This document shows, piece by piece, positions 22,798-32,673 of a stretch of 42,501 nt of DNA (the first letter of the stretch is position 1; each line of letters starts with the position of its first letter). The position numbers and the translations under genes were made by a program. The DNA lies in the NCBI GenBank assembly GCA_022486625.1, contig JAKVKH010000032.1, forward strand, positions 1-42,501. Reading direction: 5' to 3'. This DNA comes from Butyrivibrio sp. (GTDB taxonomy: Bacteria > Bacillota > Clostridia > Lachnospirales > Lachnospiraceae). The notes beneath the pieces are model-generated. The model saw only the letters and a list, made by a program, of their open reading frames with translations. It made no database searches and had not been told where the DNA came from.

Positions 22798-25737
22798 TCA
22801 GTTCTCTGCGCCCTGATGAATCAGCTGCTCCACATGATCAAACAATGCCTTATCCTGCTCTATCTTATCACTGCTGCCGATTGCACAGACGCATTCATCC
22901 TTCATAAATGCATCTACATAATCTGCCATGGATCGAATGTCCTGCACATTTACATTCAGCAGTTCATCTCGCTCCTTCTGAAGTGCAGATGCAGAAGAAT
23001 GGCACAGATATACAGTAAGCCCATAGGAACCCTTTGCACTCGGCGTTTTGGGTGTATCCAGCTCACCGATTGCTCCGATGATAAACTGTGTGATGGTTCT
23101 CTCATCTGCCTCATAATTTCGCAGATACTGCGAAGTTTTCTCAAAAACATCCACGCTTCTTTTCAAATGCGGATCTCTGTAGGTAACAAAATATGCGTCT
23201 CCATTTTTGGAATATCCGCTCATGCAACCATATGCACCACCTTTGACACGGATGTTGGTCCAAAGATAATCATACCCCATCATCACCTTCAACACACGAA
23301 GTGCTCCGGTGTAAGGAAGTCCGCTGTCTCTGAAATTACCTGCCCGGCACACATACTGCACCTGTCCGGCAGTCTGGAATGCCTCATTTTTCTTTACCGG
23401 AACCAGCGCAAACGTCCCTTTTCTTACCGGTTTCTGATACAGTGTATCTGCAAACTTCGCTGTCTGCGCTTCAATACCTTCATAACCCTTTTCATCTGCA
23501 GTGTAATCCATCATGAGATTTTCCCTGCGGAACAGAATTTCCGAAAGCTCCTTCAGTTTTCCAATCAGATCTGCATGAACCTCTTCACTGTAATTATCAC
23601 AGAGCTTTTCTATCAGGCGATAAGCATCAATTCCGTTTACCATATCGCTGACTCTTGCCGTTGAAGACATATAGGACATTGCCCTCACTGCTGCCGTCTG
23701 ATGTCCTGATGAAATCAGTCCCGACTGCAAATGTGACTTTCTTTCATCCAGAATTTCCTTCATTCTCTTGCGATCATCCAGCTTCGATGTCATCAGAATC
23801 TCTCTGACAAGGTCAAAGGCCCAGTGCAGATTTTCATGAAGTATCTTTACATTTACTTCAAATGTAGTCAGGTAATTACAGGGATCATCATGATCTGAAT
23901 AGGTATTGATTGATCCGCTGATTCCGCCGGTATTAATATTGATCTCATTGTACAGATCTCCATAGGTGTAATGTTCCGTATCCACCATTCCCAGCACTAC
24001 ACGCAGCACTGCAGCATATGGTAAAAGATCCTCCGGTATATTCTTCATATCAAAAATGAAGTTCACATATCCGATGCCATTGGTAAAAACGTCATGAAAC
24101 AGAATATCTGTACTTCCGCTTTTTCTAAGCTCATTCTTAAAATGCTCAGCTTCTTTTCTCATATCCGCACGTGTCAGAAGCGGAACTTTTGCAAGATCCT
24201 CCGGTGTATCCGGCGTTTCCTGATATTCCTTAAGGAGTCTTGTATCCTCTACAATTTTCTCACGTTCCTGTGCAGAAAGTCCTGCTTTATACTGCGCAAG
24301 TTTTTTTCGAAGCGCTTCATCCTTCTGCTGTGTCAGTCCCTTGACAGGTTCCAGAAGCAGAACGGTTTCATGCGTATTATCCAGCAGATACTTCTGAATC
24401 AGATCTTCAAAATAATGTCCCTGTGCTTCCTTTTTCAGTGCTGCATAGGTATCTCCGGCTTCAATATGAATCCATGGCATTCTGTCATCGTACAGCCAAC
24501 TGTCCAGAACCTGCAGTCCATAAAGAAGTCCCTTGGGGAATCTGCCGAAATCTGCCTCCCGATACTTGAATTCATCATAATTGATCCCGGCCAGAAGTGC
24601 CTTTTTATCCAGACCGTTTCTGACCTGTTCCTTAAGGCAATCACGAATCGTGCTGACAAACTCGTCTTTCTGAGATGCCTCTGCATTCTTTGCAATTACG
24701 GAAAAGAACGGCTGACGAATGCCATTTTCATATTCACTGTATACATCTTTACCGATTCCGCGGTCGATCAATGCTTTCTTCAGTACTGCTCCCGGTGCCG
24801 AGCAAAGCGCATAATCAAGAACGTCAAATGCAATATAAAGTTTCCGGTCAAGGCTGGTTCCCACACATGCGTTGTAGGACAGATAAGTATTCTCTTTTTC
24901 TGTCTCTTCCTGCATGATGGAATACTGCTTATGAATTTCAACAGGCTTCTCAAAAGCCTTCTGCAGCTTAACTTCTGACTCCACCAGTTGTCTGTCATAA
25001 CAGGACAGATAATTTTCATCAATATACCGCAGTTTCTCCGCCATATCCATATTTCCATACAGATAAATATAGCTGTTGGAAGGATGATAATACTTTCTGT
25101 GGAAGTCAAGGTACTGCTCATAGGTCAGTTCTGGAATAACCTCCGGATCTCCGCCGGATTCAATTGCATATGTGGTCTCCGGAAAAAGAGAATTCAGGAT
25201 TTCTCTGTCCAGTACATCATCCGGTGACGAAAACGCACCTTTCATTTCATTATATACAACACCATTAATTGTCAGATCTGACTGTTCATTTTCCATCTCA
25301 TAATGCCAGCCCTCCTGACGGAAAATTTTGTCTGTTTTATAAATATTCGGATGAAATACCGCATCAAGATAGACATGCAGCAGATTCTGAAAATCAGCAT
25401 CATTACAGCTGGCAACCGGATAAACCGTCTTATCCGGATATGTCATTGCATTCAGGAAGGTATTAAGCGATCCCTTGGCAAGCTCAATGAAAGGATCCTT
25501 GATCGGAAAATCTCTTGAGCCGCACAGCACTGTGTGTTCAATAATATGCGCCACACCTGTGGAATCTGTCGGTGGTGTGCGAAAGCCGATATAGAATACC
25601 TTATTTTCATCGTCATTGGACAGGAGTGCAATCCGCGCTCCTGTCTTTCTGTGTTCCAGTATATAACTTTCAGAATTCAGATCTGAAATCTCTCTTTTTT
25701 CAATTACCTTATACGCAGTTAAATCTTCAATCCTCAT
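22798..25737 (-). CDS. M16C metallopeptidase, presequence protease (PreP)-like
   Basis: Zinc peptidase of 979 residues expected to degrade short unstructured peptides inside its closed chamber. The inverted zinc motif is H64-IIE-H68 (VAHIIEHTVLCGS) with catalytic Glu67. The third ligand is probably Glu164 in VVYNEMKGAFSSPDD, spaced as in PreP. Two M16 halves and the M16C-associated middle region are present, for example RMKEILDERKSHLQSGLISSG, and RVKGGAYGCMSG in the last quarter. No signal peptide is seen, so it is cytoplasmic. It starts 38 bases after the chemoreceptor stop and is followed by the DUF4349 gene. Confidence 0.93.
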   Translation of the reverse strand: MRIEDLTAYKVIEKREISDLNSESYILEHRKTGARIALLSNDDENKVFYIGFRTPPTDSTGVAHIIEHTVLCGSRDFPIKDPFIELAKGSLNTFLNAMTYPDKTVYPVASCNDADFQNLLHVYLDAVFHPNIYKTDKIFRQEGWHYEMENEQSDLTINGVVYNEMKGAFSSPDDVLDREILNSLFPETTYAIESGGDPEVIPELTYEQYLDFHRKYYHPSNSYIYLYGNMDMAEKLRYIDENYLSCYDRQLVESEVKLQKAFEKPVEIHKQYSIMQEETEKENTYLSYNACVGTSLDRKLYIAFDVLDYALCSAPGAVLKKALIDRGIGKDVYSEYENGIRQPFFSVIAKNAEASQKDEFVSTIRDCLKEQVRNGLDKKALLAGINYDEFKYREADFGRFPKGLLYGLQVLDSWLYDDRMPWIHIEAGDTYAALKKEAQGHYFEDLIQKYLLDNTHETVLLLEPVKGLTQQKDEALRKKLAQYKAGLSAQEREKIVEDTRLLKEYQETPDTPEDLAKVPLLTRADMRKEAEHFKNELRKSGSTDILFHDVFTNGIGYVNFIFDMKNIPEDLLPYAAVLRVVLGMVDTEHYTYGDLYNEININTGGISGSINTYSDHDDPCNYLTTFEVNVKILHENLHWAFDLVREILMTSKLDDRKRMKEILDERKSHLQSGLISSGHQTAAVRAMSYMSSTARVSDMVNGIDAYRLIEKLCDNYSEEVHADLIGKLKELSEILFRRENLMMDYTADEKGYEGIEAQTAKFADTLYQKPVRKGTFALVPVKKNEAFQTAGQVQYVCRAGNFRDSGLPYTGALRVLKVMMGYDYLWTNIRVKGGAYGCMSGYSKNGDAYFVTYRDPHLKRSVDVFEKTSQYLRNYEADERTITQFIIGAIGELDTPKTPSAKGSYGLTVYLCHSSASALQKERDELLNVNVQDIRSMADYVDAFMKDECVCAIGSSDKIEQDKALFDHVEQLIHQGAEN

Positions 25738-25775
25738 ACTGTATCTGTTTGCCTTTCCTTCTTTTATCCGAATAA

Positions 25776-27497
25776 TCAGATAATAAACTTATTTACTTCT
25801 CCATCAAGATGTTCTGCAATTTCCGCATTCTCATGTACAACTTCCTGGTTCTGTTTCATATCCTCAGACATCTGAGATGCAGACTGTGCAACATCTGTAA
25901 TTCCTTTCGCACTTTCTTCTACTGCAGTGGATACCGCATCCATGGAATCCTTGACATCGCTCATGGATGTCTGAATATTCTCTGCCTCCTGAGAAAACTC
26001 CTGCAGCATGGATGCTATCTTTTCAGAATCCTTTTCATACTGCAGACCGGTTTCCTTAAGCTTCTCATATCCGCCAATCGTCTTATCCCGCACAAAATCA
26101 ACCATTCCGGTCGCTTCCTGTGCAAGCGCATGCACATTGGAAATAACCTCATCACTGATCTGCTGGATTTCCTTTGCTGTATCTGCAGAACCAGATGCCA
26201 GCTTGGAAATTTCTTCCGCAACAACGGCAAATCCCTTGCCCTGCTCTCCTGCCCTTGCAGCTTCAATACTGGCATTTAGAGACAGAAGATTAGTCTGTGA
26301 TGCGATATCCAGAATTGTCTTCGTAAGTGTACTGATATTTTCCACATCTTTGGATTTTTCAATTTTGTCATTCAGTGATGCCGTCATACGATCTGCAGCC
26401 TGTGTCGCCCCGTTCGTTTCAGTCTCTGCATGTGCACTGAGGTCCTTTGCACGGTCATTCATCTGCGCGGCATACTCTGTTCCTTCCTGAATGCTTTGAT
26501 TCATCCGGGTTACATTATCTCTGATTTCCGATGTGTTTTCCTGAATCTGTTGAAGACTTGCAGAAGTTTCCTGCATGGCTGCACTCATTTCCTCCATCGC
26601 AGCCGACACATTTCCGATCTGGTCATTAGTCTGATTGGTACTTGTAAGTGCAATATCCACTGAACCTGACAGGTTCTTCGAACATACCGATATACTGCTG
26701 ATTACCTTCCGTATATATTCAAGAAGTGCATTGATGTTACCGGCAATATCACCAACTTCATCATTGGTACCGACTTCCACCTTCTGTGTCAGATCTCCGT
26801 TATTACTGACCAGATCTGAAACCTTGGTGTTTACACGCTTAATTCCGTTTGTAATCCCAGATGCCATGGTTACAGCGAAGGCTGCTGAAACAGCAACTGC
26901 TGCAAGAACGACCATCAGAATCACCATAACGATTCTATGCATTGTGTTAACAATCGAAGTAGCAATATAGTCAACGCCCACAACTGCAACAACGCTTCCG
27001 TCTGATCCTTTTATCGGTGCATAGGAAGTGATAATACTCTCTCCGTTATCCTCCTGAATTTTACCTGTTGTATACCCATTCTCATTCTGTATGGCTGTGG
27101 TCATCTCTGTTACATATTCATCCTCAACCGCATCTCCAATGGATGATGGGTCATCCTTTGAACCATCCACCAGGTATACCATTTTCCCGTTTCTTTGACC
27201 GACTGTATAGATATTATTTACACCTGCGTTCTCCGTAATGTTATTCAGCTGCGCCATTACTGCCTGATAGGTATCTGTCCCGTCATCTCCGGTTTTCAGT
27301 GTATTAAGTTTGTCACCGTCAATCTGACTGGCCGAAATTTTCGCCATTGCCAGTGCATCTTCCGATCCGGTGGAAATGTAACTCTTCTGCACATATCGAT
27401 AAATGGTTACTCCCATAATCAAACAGATCAGAATATTACACAAAAGCGTACTGATCATGATTTTGTTACGGATACTGAATCTAAGTCTCTTCTTCAC
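25776..27497 (-). CDS. Methyl-accepting chemotaxis protein
   Basis: Transmembrane chemoreceptor, 573 residues. It has TM1 (about 12-34), an extracytoplasmic sensor of Cache type (~35-188), TM2 (189-212), HAMP (~213-265), and a long signalling coil with the conserved tip [20 protein letters not shown] followed by [12 protein letters not shown]. The start codon is GTG (27495-27497) with GGAGG 9 bases upstream. It would control CheA activity and thus motility, but no che or flagellar genes lie in the window, so it is an orphan receptor here. No sigma-28-like promoter is obvious upstream. The ligand is unknown. Confidence 0.94.
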   Translation of the reverse strand: MKKRLRFSIRNKIMISTLLCNILICLIMGVTIYRYVQKSYISTGSEDALAMAKISASQIDGDKLNTLKTGDDGTDTYQAVMAQLNNITENAGVNNIYTVGQRNGKMVYLVDGSKDDPSSIGDAVEDEYVTEMTTAIQNENGYTTGKIQEDNGESIITSYAPIKGSDGSVVAVVGVDYIATSIVNTMHRIVMVILMVVLAAVAVSAAFAVTMASGITNGIKRVNTKVSDLVSNNGDLTQKVEVGTNDEVGDIAGNINALLEYIRKVISSISVCSKNLSGSVDIALTSTNQTNDQIGNVSAAMEEMSAAMQETSASLQQIQENTSEIRDNVTRMNQSIQEGTEYAAQMNDRAKDLSAHAETETNGATQAADRMTASLNDKIEKSKDVENISTLTKTILDIASQTNLLSLNASIEAARAGEQGKGFAVVAEEISKLASGSADTAKEIQQISDEVISNVHALAQEATGMVDFVRDKTIGGYEKLKETGLQYEKDSEKIASMLQEFSQEAENIQTSMSDVKDSMDAVSTAVEESAKGITDVAQSASQMSEDMKQNQEVVHENAEIAEHLDGEVNKFII

Positions 27498-27600
27498 GCT
27501 GCAGTTCCTCCTTCGGGAATCACGTCAACTGTTACTGTAAGAGAACAGAACCAGGTAATATATCAATTTATCAATCTGCCAGAAGCTGTTCATTCTTCAA

Positions 27601-29199
27601 TTATACATCAAAATCATCACCAGGTTTAAACGGAAGATCAAAATCCTGTTCTTCAGGCGCTGGATGCTGTTCTTCCGGTTTGCTGTTTTCCACTTCTGTA
27701 TTTTCCGCGGCCATTTTTCCCTGCCTGTTCAATGAAATCGGTTCTGCTTCTCTGTACTCCGGCATCTTCATTCTTGGAGCGGCATCCTCGTCCACATCCT
27801 CTTCTCCTGTCGGGAGCACCATACCTTCCGGTACATATCTCACAGGCGCAGCTTTCTGCATTTCATTTTCCGTATTTCCGGATTCTGTATTCTCAGTTTT
27901 CTCATTTACTGTTTCTTCATTCTGTCCTGCTGCCTGCACACTTTCATTTTCAAACAGGTTTTCATACGTTTCTTTTTTTACCGGTGTAATCATGGCTGCA
28001 ATGCCTCCTCCTGTAACTACTGCATAAAACAGGGTTACCACCTGCTGTCCGCTCAGCATTGTCGGTCCCATGAAAGGTGTACACACAGTAACAAGGAGCA
28101 AAAGCAGCATCCACGGTGCAGTTCTCTCACGCTTCTTTTCACGCATAAAACCGATACAGCCAAGAAACATGGTAATCACAGTCAGCAGATAAATCATTCT
28201 GTACTGCGTATAAATACTGAAAAAATCTATTGTGTTGACATTTTCGAAATAAACATGGATCCAGTTCTGAAATGTCATCTGAATGCTCTGCCACCCCGCC
28301 TGTTGCCCTATCATCAGAATAAACAGAGATACCACTCCTGCAAACAGTACAAAAAGCCGTCTGCATACATATCCAAACGTCGTATTCTCAAGAAAAAAGG
28401 CAGAAAAGACAAGTCCGAAAATAATGATCGTACCGGCATCAAGATACAGCATAAAGCCGACTCCTGCTCCCACCGCCAGATACCAGATATTCCACCAGCC
28501 ATTCCGATATTTTTTCTGCGAAATTCCTTGCAGAAACAATACCACAAGCAGAAGTTCCGCCATAAACATAAGAATGAACAGCGTATTTGTCCCAAGCACT
28601 CCGGTCTGTTCCACGTAAAACGGCATAAAAAGAACATATGCCCCGGTAAAAAACGCAGGGATTCTTCCCATGGAAATATCAATGGCAAGATACAGCAGAA
28701 ACGCGGTCAACAGCTGAAAAATCATCTGACAGAGCGCCGCTGCTGCAGGTATATTTCCAGTAAACATCAGGATCTGTCTGATCAGCGAAGTATAGACAAA
28801 CGTCAGAATATCCGTCTGCGGGATCGGACCTGCACCAATCATCGCCATCTGATACAGACTTACATTCCCGGATATCTGATACTGCAGATTCTTCAGTATG
28901 CAGATCCGAATCCCAGCCGCTGCAGAGAACATGAAGATCACAAGAATGATATACCCCGCTCTGACCCAGAATCCGCAGCCAGTTCTTCTTCCACCGATAT
29001 AATCAGCCAGCTTTCCGCCCATAAACGCAATCACTCCCACTCCTGCGAGTGAGAGTGCAGTAAATGCGGCCGTAAAAGCCATTCTGTTTTCAGACGGAAA
29101 AAGTCCTGAAAAATAGCTGAACATCACCACCAGCGAAACATCAAATGCTGAATATACAGCCCAGATCACATATCCGGGCCAGGTTTTTCTCCATACCAT
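27601..29199 (-). CDS. Polytopic membrane protein with acidic cytoplasmic tail, possibly GT-C-like
   Basis: Protein of 532 residues with roughly 10-12 hydrophobic segments in the first ~390 residues, then a polar Glu/Asn/Pro-rich tail of ~140 residues ending in FKPGDDFDV. The layout (alternating helices, loops such as YMLFMPFYVEQTGVLGTN in related proteins) resembles GT-C glycosyltransferases of the mannosyltransferase type, but I see no diagnostic motif, so this stays a suggestion. The start at 29199 (MVWRKTWPGY) has GAGGGAG 8 bases upstream; the frame is open 7 codons further. It lies 63 bases after yebC and 103 bases before the chemoreceptor start. Confidence 0.72.
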   Translation of the reverse strand: MVWRKTWPGYVIWAVYSAFDVSLVVMFSYFSGLFPSENRMAFTAAFTALSLAGVGVIAFMGGKLADYIGGRRTGCGFWVRAGYIILVIFMFSAAAGIRICILKNLQYQISGNVSLYQMAMIGAGPIPQTDILTFVYTSLIRQILMFTGNIPAAAALCQMIFQLLTAFLLYLAIDISMGRIPAFFTGAYVLFMPFYVEQTGVLGTNTLFILMFMAELLLVVLFLQGISQKKYRNGWWNIWYLAVGAGVGFMLYLDAGTIIIFGLVFSAFFLENTTFGYVCRRLFVLFAGVVSLFILMIGQQAGWQSIQMTFQNWIHVYFENVNTIDFFSIYTQYRMIYLLTVITMFLGCIGFMREKKRERTAPWMLLLLLVTVCTPFMGPTMLSGQQVVTLFYAVVTGGGIAAMITPVKKETYENLFENESVQAAGQNEETVNEKTENTESGNTENEMQKAAPVRYVPEGMVLPTGEEDVDEDAAPRMKMPEYREAEPISLNRQGKMAAENTEVENSKPEEQHPAPEEQDFDLPFKPGDDFDV

Positions 29200-29262
29200 T
29201 TTCAGGACTCCCTCTGTCATGCTTTTTGAATTTCATCGCAAAAGACGTTTCAGAATACAGCT

Positions 29263-30003
29263 TCAGTCTTCCTGACTGTCATCCCAGTTATGATAAACTG
29301 CCTGTACATCATCGTCTTCATCGAGCAGATCAAGGATTCTTTCGATACACTTGATATCGTTTTCATCCTTTACTTCAACATAATTCTGTGGAATCATTGT
29401 AATTTCTGATGAAGCAAGCGTAATCTTTTCCTTTTCAAGTGCTTCCACAACAGCCTGAAATGCTTCAGGAGAAGTCAGAATCTCATAGCTGTCATCCTCT
29501 TCCTTGAAATCATCTGCACCAGCATCCAGGGCCATCATCATCAAATCGTCTGCATCCAGTGAACACTCTTCCTTATCGATCAGAATCTGTCCTTTATGAT
29601 CAAACATGAAAGAAACGCATCCCGGTGTACCAATGCTTCCATTTCCCTTATTAAATGCGCTCTTTACATTTGCTGCCGTACGGTTGGTGTTATCGGTCAG
29701 CGTCTCAACAATGATTGCTGTTCCGCCAGGGCCATATCCTTCGTAGGTAATTGTCTTATAATCAATATTTCCGCCTTCGCCTGCCGCCTTCTTGATACCT
29801 CTGTCAATGGTATCATTAGGCATGTTATTGGCCTTTGCCTTTGCAATCACAGTAGCCAGCTTGAAGTTATTGGCCGGATCCGGACCGCCCTCTTTTACTG
29901 CAACGGCAATTTCTCTTCCGATAATTGTAAACACCTTACCCTTTGCAGCATCGTTTCTTTCTTTTTTGTGCTTGATATTCGCAAATTTTGAATGTCCTGA
30001 CAT
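29263..30003 (-). CDS. yebC: YebC/PmpR family protein
   Basis: Cytoplasmic protein of 246 residues with the conserved family N terminus (MSGHSKFANIKHKKERNDA), then GGPDPANNFKLATVIAKAKA and TYEGYGPGGTAIIVETLTDN. Members act as transcription regulators (PmpR) or, as shown for TACO1 and some bacterial homologues, help translation of difficult peptide stretches. The sequence does not decide between these. It starts 26 bases after the CBS-protein stop and is probably in the same transcript. Confidence 0.96.
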   Translation of the reverse strand: MSGHSKFANIKHKKERNDAAKGKVFTIIGREIAVAVKEGGPDPANNFKLATVIAKAKANNMPNDTIDRGIKKAAGEGGNIDYKTITYEGYGPGGTAIIVETLTDNTNRTAANVKSAFNKGNGSIGTPGCVSFMFDHKGQILIDKEECSLDADDLMMMALDAGADDFKEEDDSYEILTSPEAFQAVVEALEKEKITLASSEITMIPQNYVEVKDENDIKCIERILDLLDEDDDVQAVYHNWDDSQED

Positions 30004-30029
30004 TTTTTATATTTCCTTTCGAAATTAAT

Positions 30030-31418
30030 TTACTGTCTGTTCTGTTCCTGTGCTTTGTCTGTTCTTTCCGTCTGCTTTTCGCCTTCGGCAGCTTCCTGAT
30101 CCGGAATCTTTGTTACCAGCACGCTCTGAATCATATGATTTCTGACCATCAGAATCTTGAAATTATAACCATCCATGTCCACACTGAAATTTTCATCATC
30201 TTCTGGAATTCTGTCCAATTTGGAAATCATCAATCCGTTAAGCGTCTCAAATTCATCCTGTTCAAAAGAAATATGAAACTTCTCTTCCAAATCCTCCAGT
30301 GGAGTCTTTCCTTCAATAATGAACTCATTGGCATTGGCAGTCGGCTCAATATAATCCTCATCTTCATCATATTCATCCATGATATTGCCGACGATTTCTT
30401 CCAGAATATCCTCCATGGAAACCAGCCCTGAAGTCTGTCCGTATTCATCGATTACAATTACCATCTGCGTCTTTGTAGACTGCATGCTGTGAAAAAGAGA
30501 ATCAATATTCTTGGTCTCCGGCACATACATCGGCTGACGAAGCAGTCCCTTGATCTTTCTGATCGGGCTTGTATCCTTCTCATTTTCCGCAAATTTCTTC
30601 ATTGCATCACGGATATGCAGGATACCGATAATATGATCAATATTGTCAAGATACACCGGAAAACGACTGTTATTCTTCTCAAGCATGAATGCAATAGCAT
30701 CTTTCAGATTCATGTTCCCGTCGATACCAACCATTGCATTTCGATGGGTCATGATGTCCTTGGCCTGCTTGTCGGAGAATTCAAAAATATTGGAAATCAT
30801 GTCCGCTTCTGAATCCTGAAGTACTCCCTGCTCCTGCCCTTCTGTTACCATGGAACGTATTTCTTCTTCCGTAACATCCGTTTCGGCAGATTCCACACGT
30901 ATTCCCAACAGATGCAGGATTCCGTTCACAGAATCCGAAATCAGTCTGGTAAGCGGCATACCGATGATAATCACCAGATTGATCAGGTTTGCACAGCCAT
31001 ATGCCCATTTCTCAGGACTCCTTGCAGCGAGTTTCTTGGGCATCAGCACCCCGAATGACATCACCACATAGATCAGAATCAGCGCAGCGATAAGCTCTCC
31101 GATCGTCTTTGCAGTTTCCTCCTGCAATGTACCAAAACACCCTGCAATCAGACCTCCGAAATGCAGCAGATACCATCTGCCGAATATCAGATTGATGATC
31201 ATAACCACCAACTGCACCGTATTTACATACCCTGTAGGATTATTCAGTATTTTCAGCAGAATGGCACTTTTTCTGTCATTCTCATTTTCCTGTGCCTTCT
31301 TTTCAATATCTTCACTTCTGAGATTATGAATTGCAGCACCAAAGCCATAGATCACAATATCAGCCAGAAGCATTATGATAAATAAAAAAGCAGTGGCAGA
31401 AGGCCCACCATCGTCCAT
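30030..31418 (-). CDS. CNNM/CorC-HlyC family transporter with CBS pair
   Basis: Membrane protein of 462 residues. The N-terminal DUF21 (CNNM) domain has about four hydrophobic helices (to ~residue 180). A CBS pair follows (ISNIFEFSDKQAKDIMTHR, FPVYLDNIDHIIGILHIRD, MVIVIDEYGQTSGLVSMEDI), then a C-terminal CorC_HlyC domain (LEDLEEKFHISFEQDEFETL). Such proteins are linked to Mg2+ or other divalent cation efflux; old 'hemolysin' names are misleading. GGAGGAG stands 8 bases before the ATG, and a TTGACG-17-TATAGT promoter lies upstream. It leads the yebC and polytopic membrane protein genes. Confidence 0.92.
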   Translation of the reverse strand: MDDGGPSATAFLFIIMLLADIVIYGFGAAIHNLRSEDIEKKAQENENDRKSAILLKILNNPTGYVNTVQLVVMIINLIFGRWYLLHFGGLIAGCFGTLQEETAKTIGELIAALILIYVVMSFGVLMPKKLAARSPEKWAYGCANLINLVIIIGMPLTRLISDSVNGILHLLGIRVESAETDVTEEEIRSMVTEGQEQGVLQDSEADMISNIFEFSDKQAKDIMTHRNAMVGIDGNMNLKDAIAFMLEKNNSRFPVYLDNIDHIIGILHIRDAMKKFAENEKDTSPIRKIKGLLRQPMYVPETKNIDSLFHSMQSTKTQMVIVIDEYGQTSGLVSMEDILEEIVGNIMDEYDEDEDYIEPTANANEFIIEGKTPLEDLEEKFHISFEQDEFETLNGLMISKLDRIPEDDENFSVDMDGYNFKILMVRNHMIQSVLVTKIPDQEAAEGEKQTERTDKAQEQNRQ

Positions 31419-31477
31419 AAAGTCATCTCCTCCTGAACATTTTTTTACAGGTCAGATCCCGTAAAATATCACATTAA

Positions 31478-31506
31478 ACTATATCATCAGCTTTCTGCCA
31501 CGTCAA
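31478..31506 (-). promoter_or_regulatory. Promoter of the CBS transporter / yebC operon
   Basis: On the minus strand TTGACG (31501-31506) and TATAGT (31478-31483) are 17 bases apart, and the -10 is extended by TGA. Transcription would start about 53 bases before the ATG. Confidence 0.7.
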
Positions 31507-31511
31507 GAAGC

Positions 31512-31541
31512 TTGCGAATAAGACTCCCTATGCGTTACAAT
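31512..31541 (+). promoter_or_regulatory. Possible promoter of the J-domain gene
   Basis: TTGCGA (31512-31517) and TACAAT (31536-31541) are 18 bases apart. It lies back to back with the leftward promoter, the two -35 boxes being only 5 bases apart. Confidence 0.5.
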
Positions 31542-31572
31542 GCTCTTATCAATCTGATTGGGGCTGTTTATT

Positions 31573-32673
31573 ATGATTATAAGTATGATTCTCTCAACTC
31601 TTGTTACGATTATTGTCGATATTCTCAAGGGTATTTTATCCATGATACTTTTTTTCTGCCGGCTGATCTGGAGTCTGATCCGGCTTGTACTTACCATACT
31701 TCCCCTTACCGGCTGTCTGTTTACTGCTGTTTTTCTTTTGCAGACTGCAGAGCTCATACTTGGCAGGGATCCGCTTCCCGCTGTTTTTCCCGTTCATCCT
31801 GACTATACTGCTTCCACTGCCATGCTGCATCAGATCATTTCCTGGTGGAATATACAGATGACGCAGGTTCATGCATCAGCGTTCTATCTGTATGTTCTGT
31901 TTCTGCTGCTGACAGTAATTCTGGCCGTTCCCGTGCTGGGCGCTCTTCTGATGCTCGCCGCCGTTTCCTCTGCCTTTTCATGGCTCGCCTGCTGCGCGGT
32001 TATTGACCTGATATATGCTCTTTTGCGCATGATTTTCGCAAAAGTCTCCCCTGCAGATCAGATCCGTGACAGATTCTATACTCTTTTTCCCCGCATCGGA
32101 GATCGGCACTACGACCATTCCTACCACAAATGGCTGCGCAGACATCATGAAGAATTTGAGCAGGATCCGGATGAAGATGATGATGACAGGCATCATCGTG
32201 ACCATTATGATGACGATAATTATTATGACGAAGACGATGATGATTATGATGATGAAGAAGAAGATGATGACTATGATGATGAAGATGATGGCGAAGACGA
32301 TGAGGACGAGGACAATAATGAAGACGGCAATAAAAGACGTTCCATCTCCGGACATTTTTCCCGTAACACCTCTGCACACCGCCCCTTAAGCCGGAGTGAA
32401 AAGCGTCAGCGAAGCTATGATCGATTTTATGAAACAGATGAAGAAACAGATGAAGAAACAGATCATGAAACCGATTCAGATTCTTCCACCGCCAAACAGA
32501 ATCCGGAAGGAAACGGTTTTGATTTCTTTGCCGGTTGCACCACCAGTGAAAGTGCAGAAAAGAAATATCATGCGCTGGTAAAGTTATACCACCCGGACAA
32601 TATGTCCGGTGATACCGACGCACTTCAACAGATTAACATCCAATATGATCAGATCCGAAAAAAATTTCACTGA
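31573..32673 (+). CDS. Membrane J-domain protein with long Asp/Glu-rich tract
   Basis: Protein of 366 residues with an unusual layout. The N-terminal ~180 residues are hydrophobic with about four or five membrane segments. Residues ~185-260 hold an extreme Asp/Glu/Tyr tract (runs such as DDDDYDDEEEDDDYDDEDD) followed by a basic patch. ETDEETDEETD repeats come next, and the last ~45 residues form a J-domain-like end (AEKKYHALVKLYHPDN) with the HPD motif. The truncated J domain at the extreme C terminus would recruit DnaK to the membrane. The start at 31573 (ATG) has GGGG 9 bases upstream; a TTG at 31558 is the alternative. It is one of only two plus-strand genes here. Its stop overlaps the alr stop by 7 bases. 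Function unknown. Confidence 0.82.
   Translation: MIISMILSTLVTIIVDILKGILSMILFFCRLIWSLIRLVLTILPLTGCLFTAVFLLQTAELILGRDPLPAVFPVHPDYTASTAMLHQIISWWNIQMTQVHASAFYLYVLFLLLTVILAVPVLGALLMLAAVSSAFSWLACCAVIDLIYALLRMIFAKVSPADQIRDRFYTLFPRIGDRHYDHSYHKWLRRHHEEFEQDPDEDDDDRHHRDHYDDDNYYDEDDDDYDDEEEDDDYDDEDDGEDDEDEDNNEDGNKRRSISGHFSRNTSAHRPLSRSEKRQRSYDRFYETDEETDEETDHETDSDSSTAKQNPEGNGFDFFAGCTTSESAEKKYHALVKLYHPDNMSGDTDALQQINIQYDQIRKKFH
32161..32325 (+). repeat. GAT/GAC/GAA low-complexity tract inside the J-domain gene
   Basis: About 165 bases are composed almost only of GAT, GAC, GAA and TAT codons, encoding the acidic run. Such trinucleotide-rich DNA can change length by slippage in steps of three without breaking the frame. 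A second, shorter repeat (GAAACAGATGAA units) lies at about 32430-32475. Confidence 0.75.

Noticed and set aside
32000..32623. Minus-strand frames rich in His, Ile or Val opposite the acidic tract
   Set aside because: Their odd composition is just the complement of the GAT/GAC repeat in the J-domain gene.
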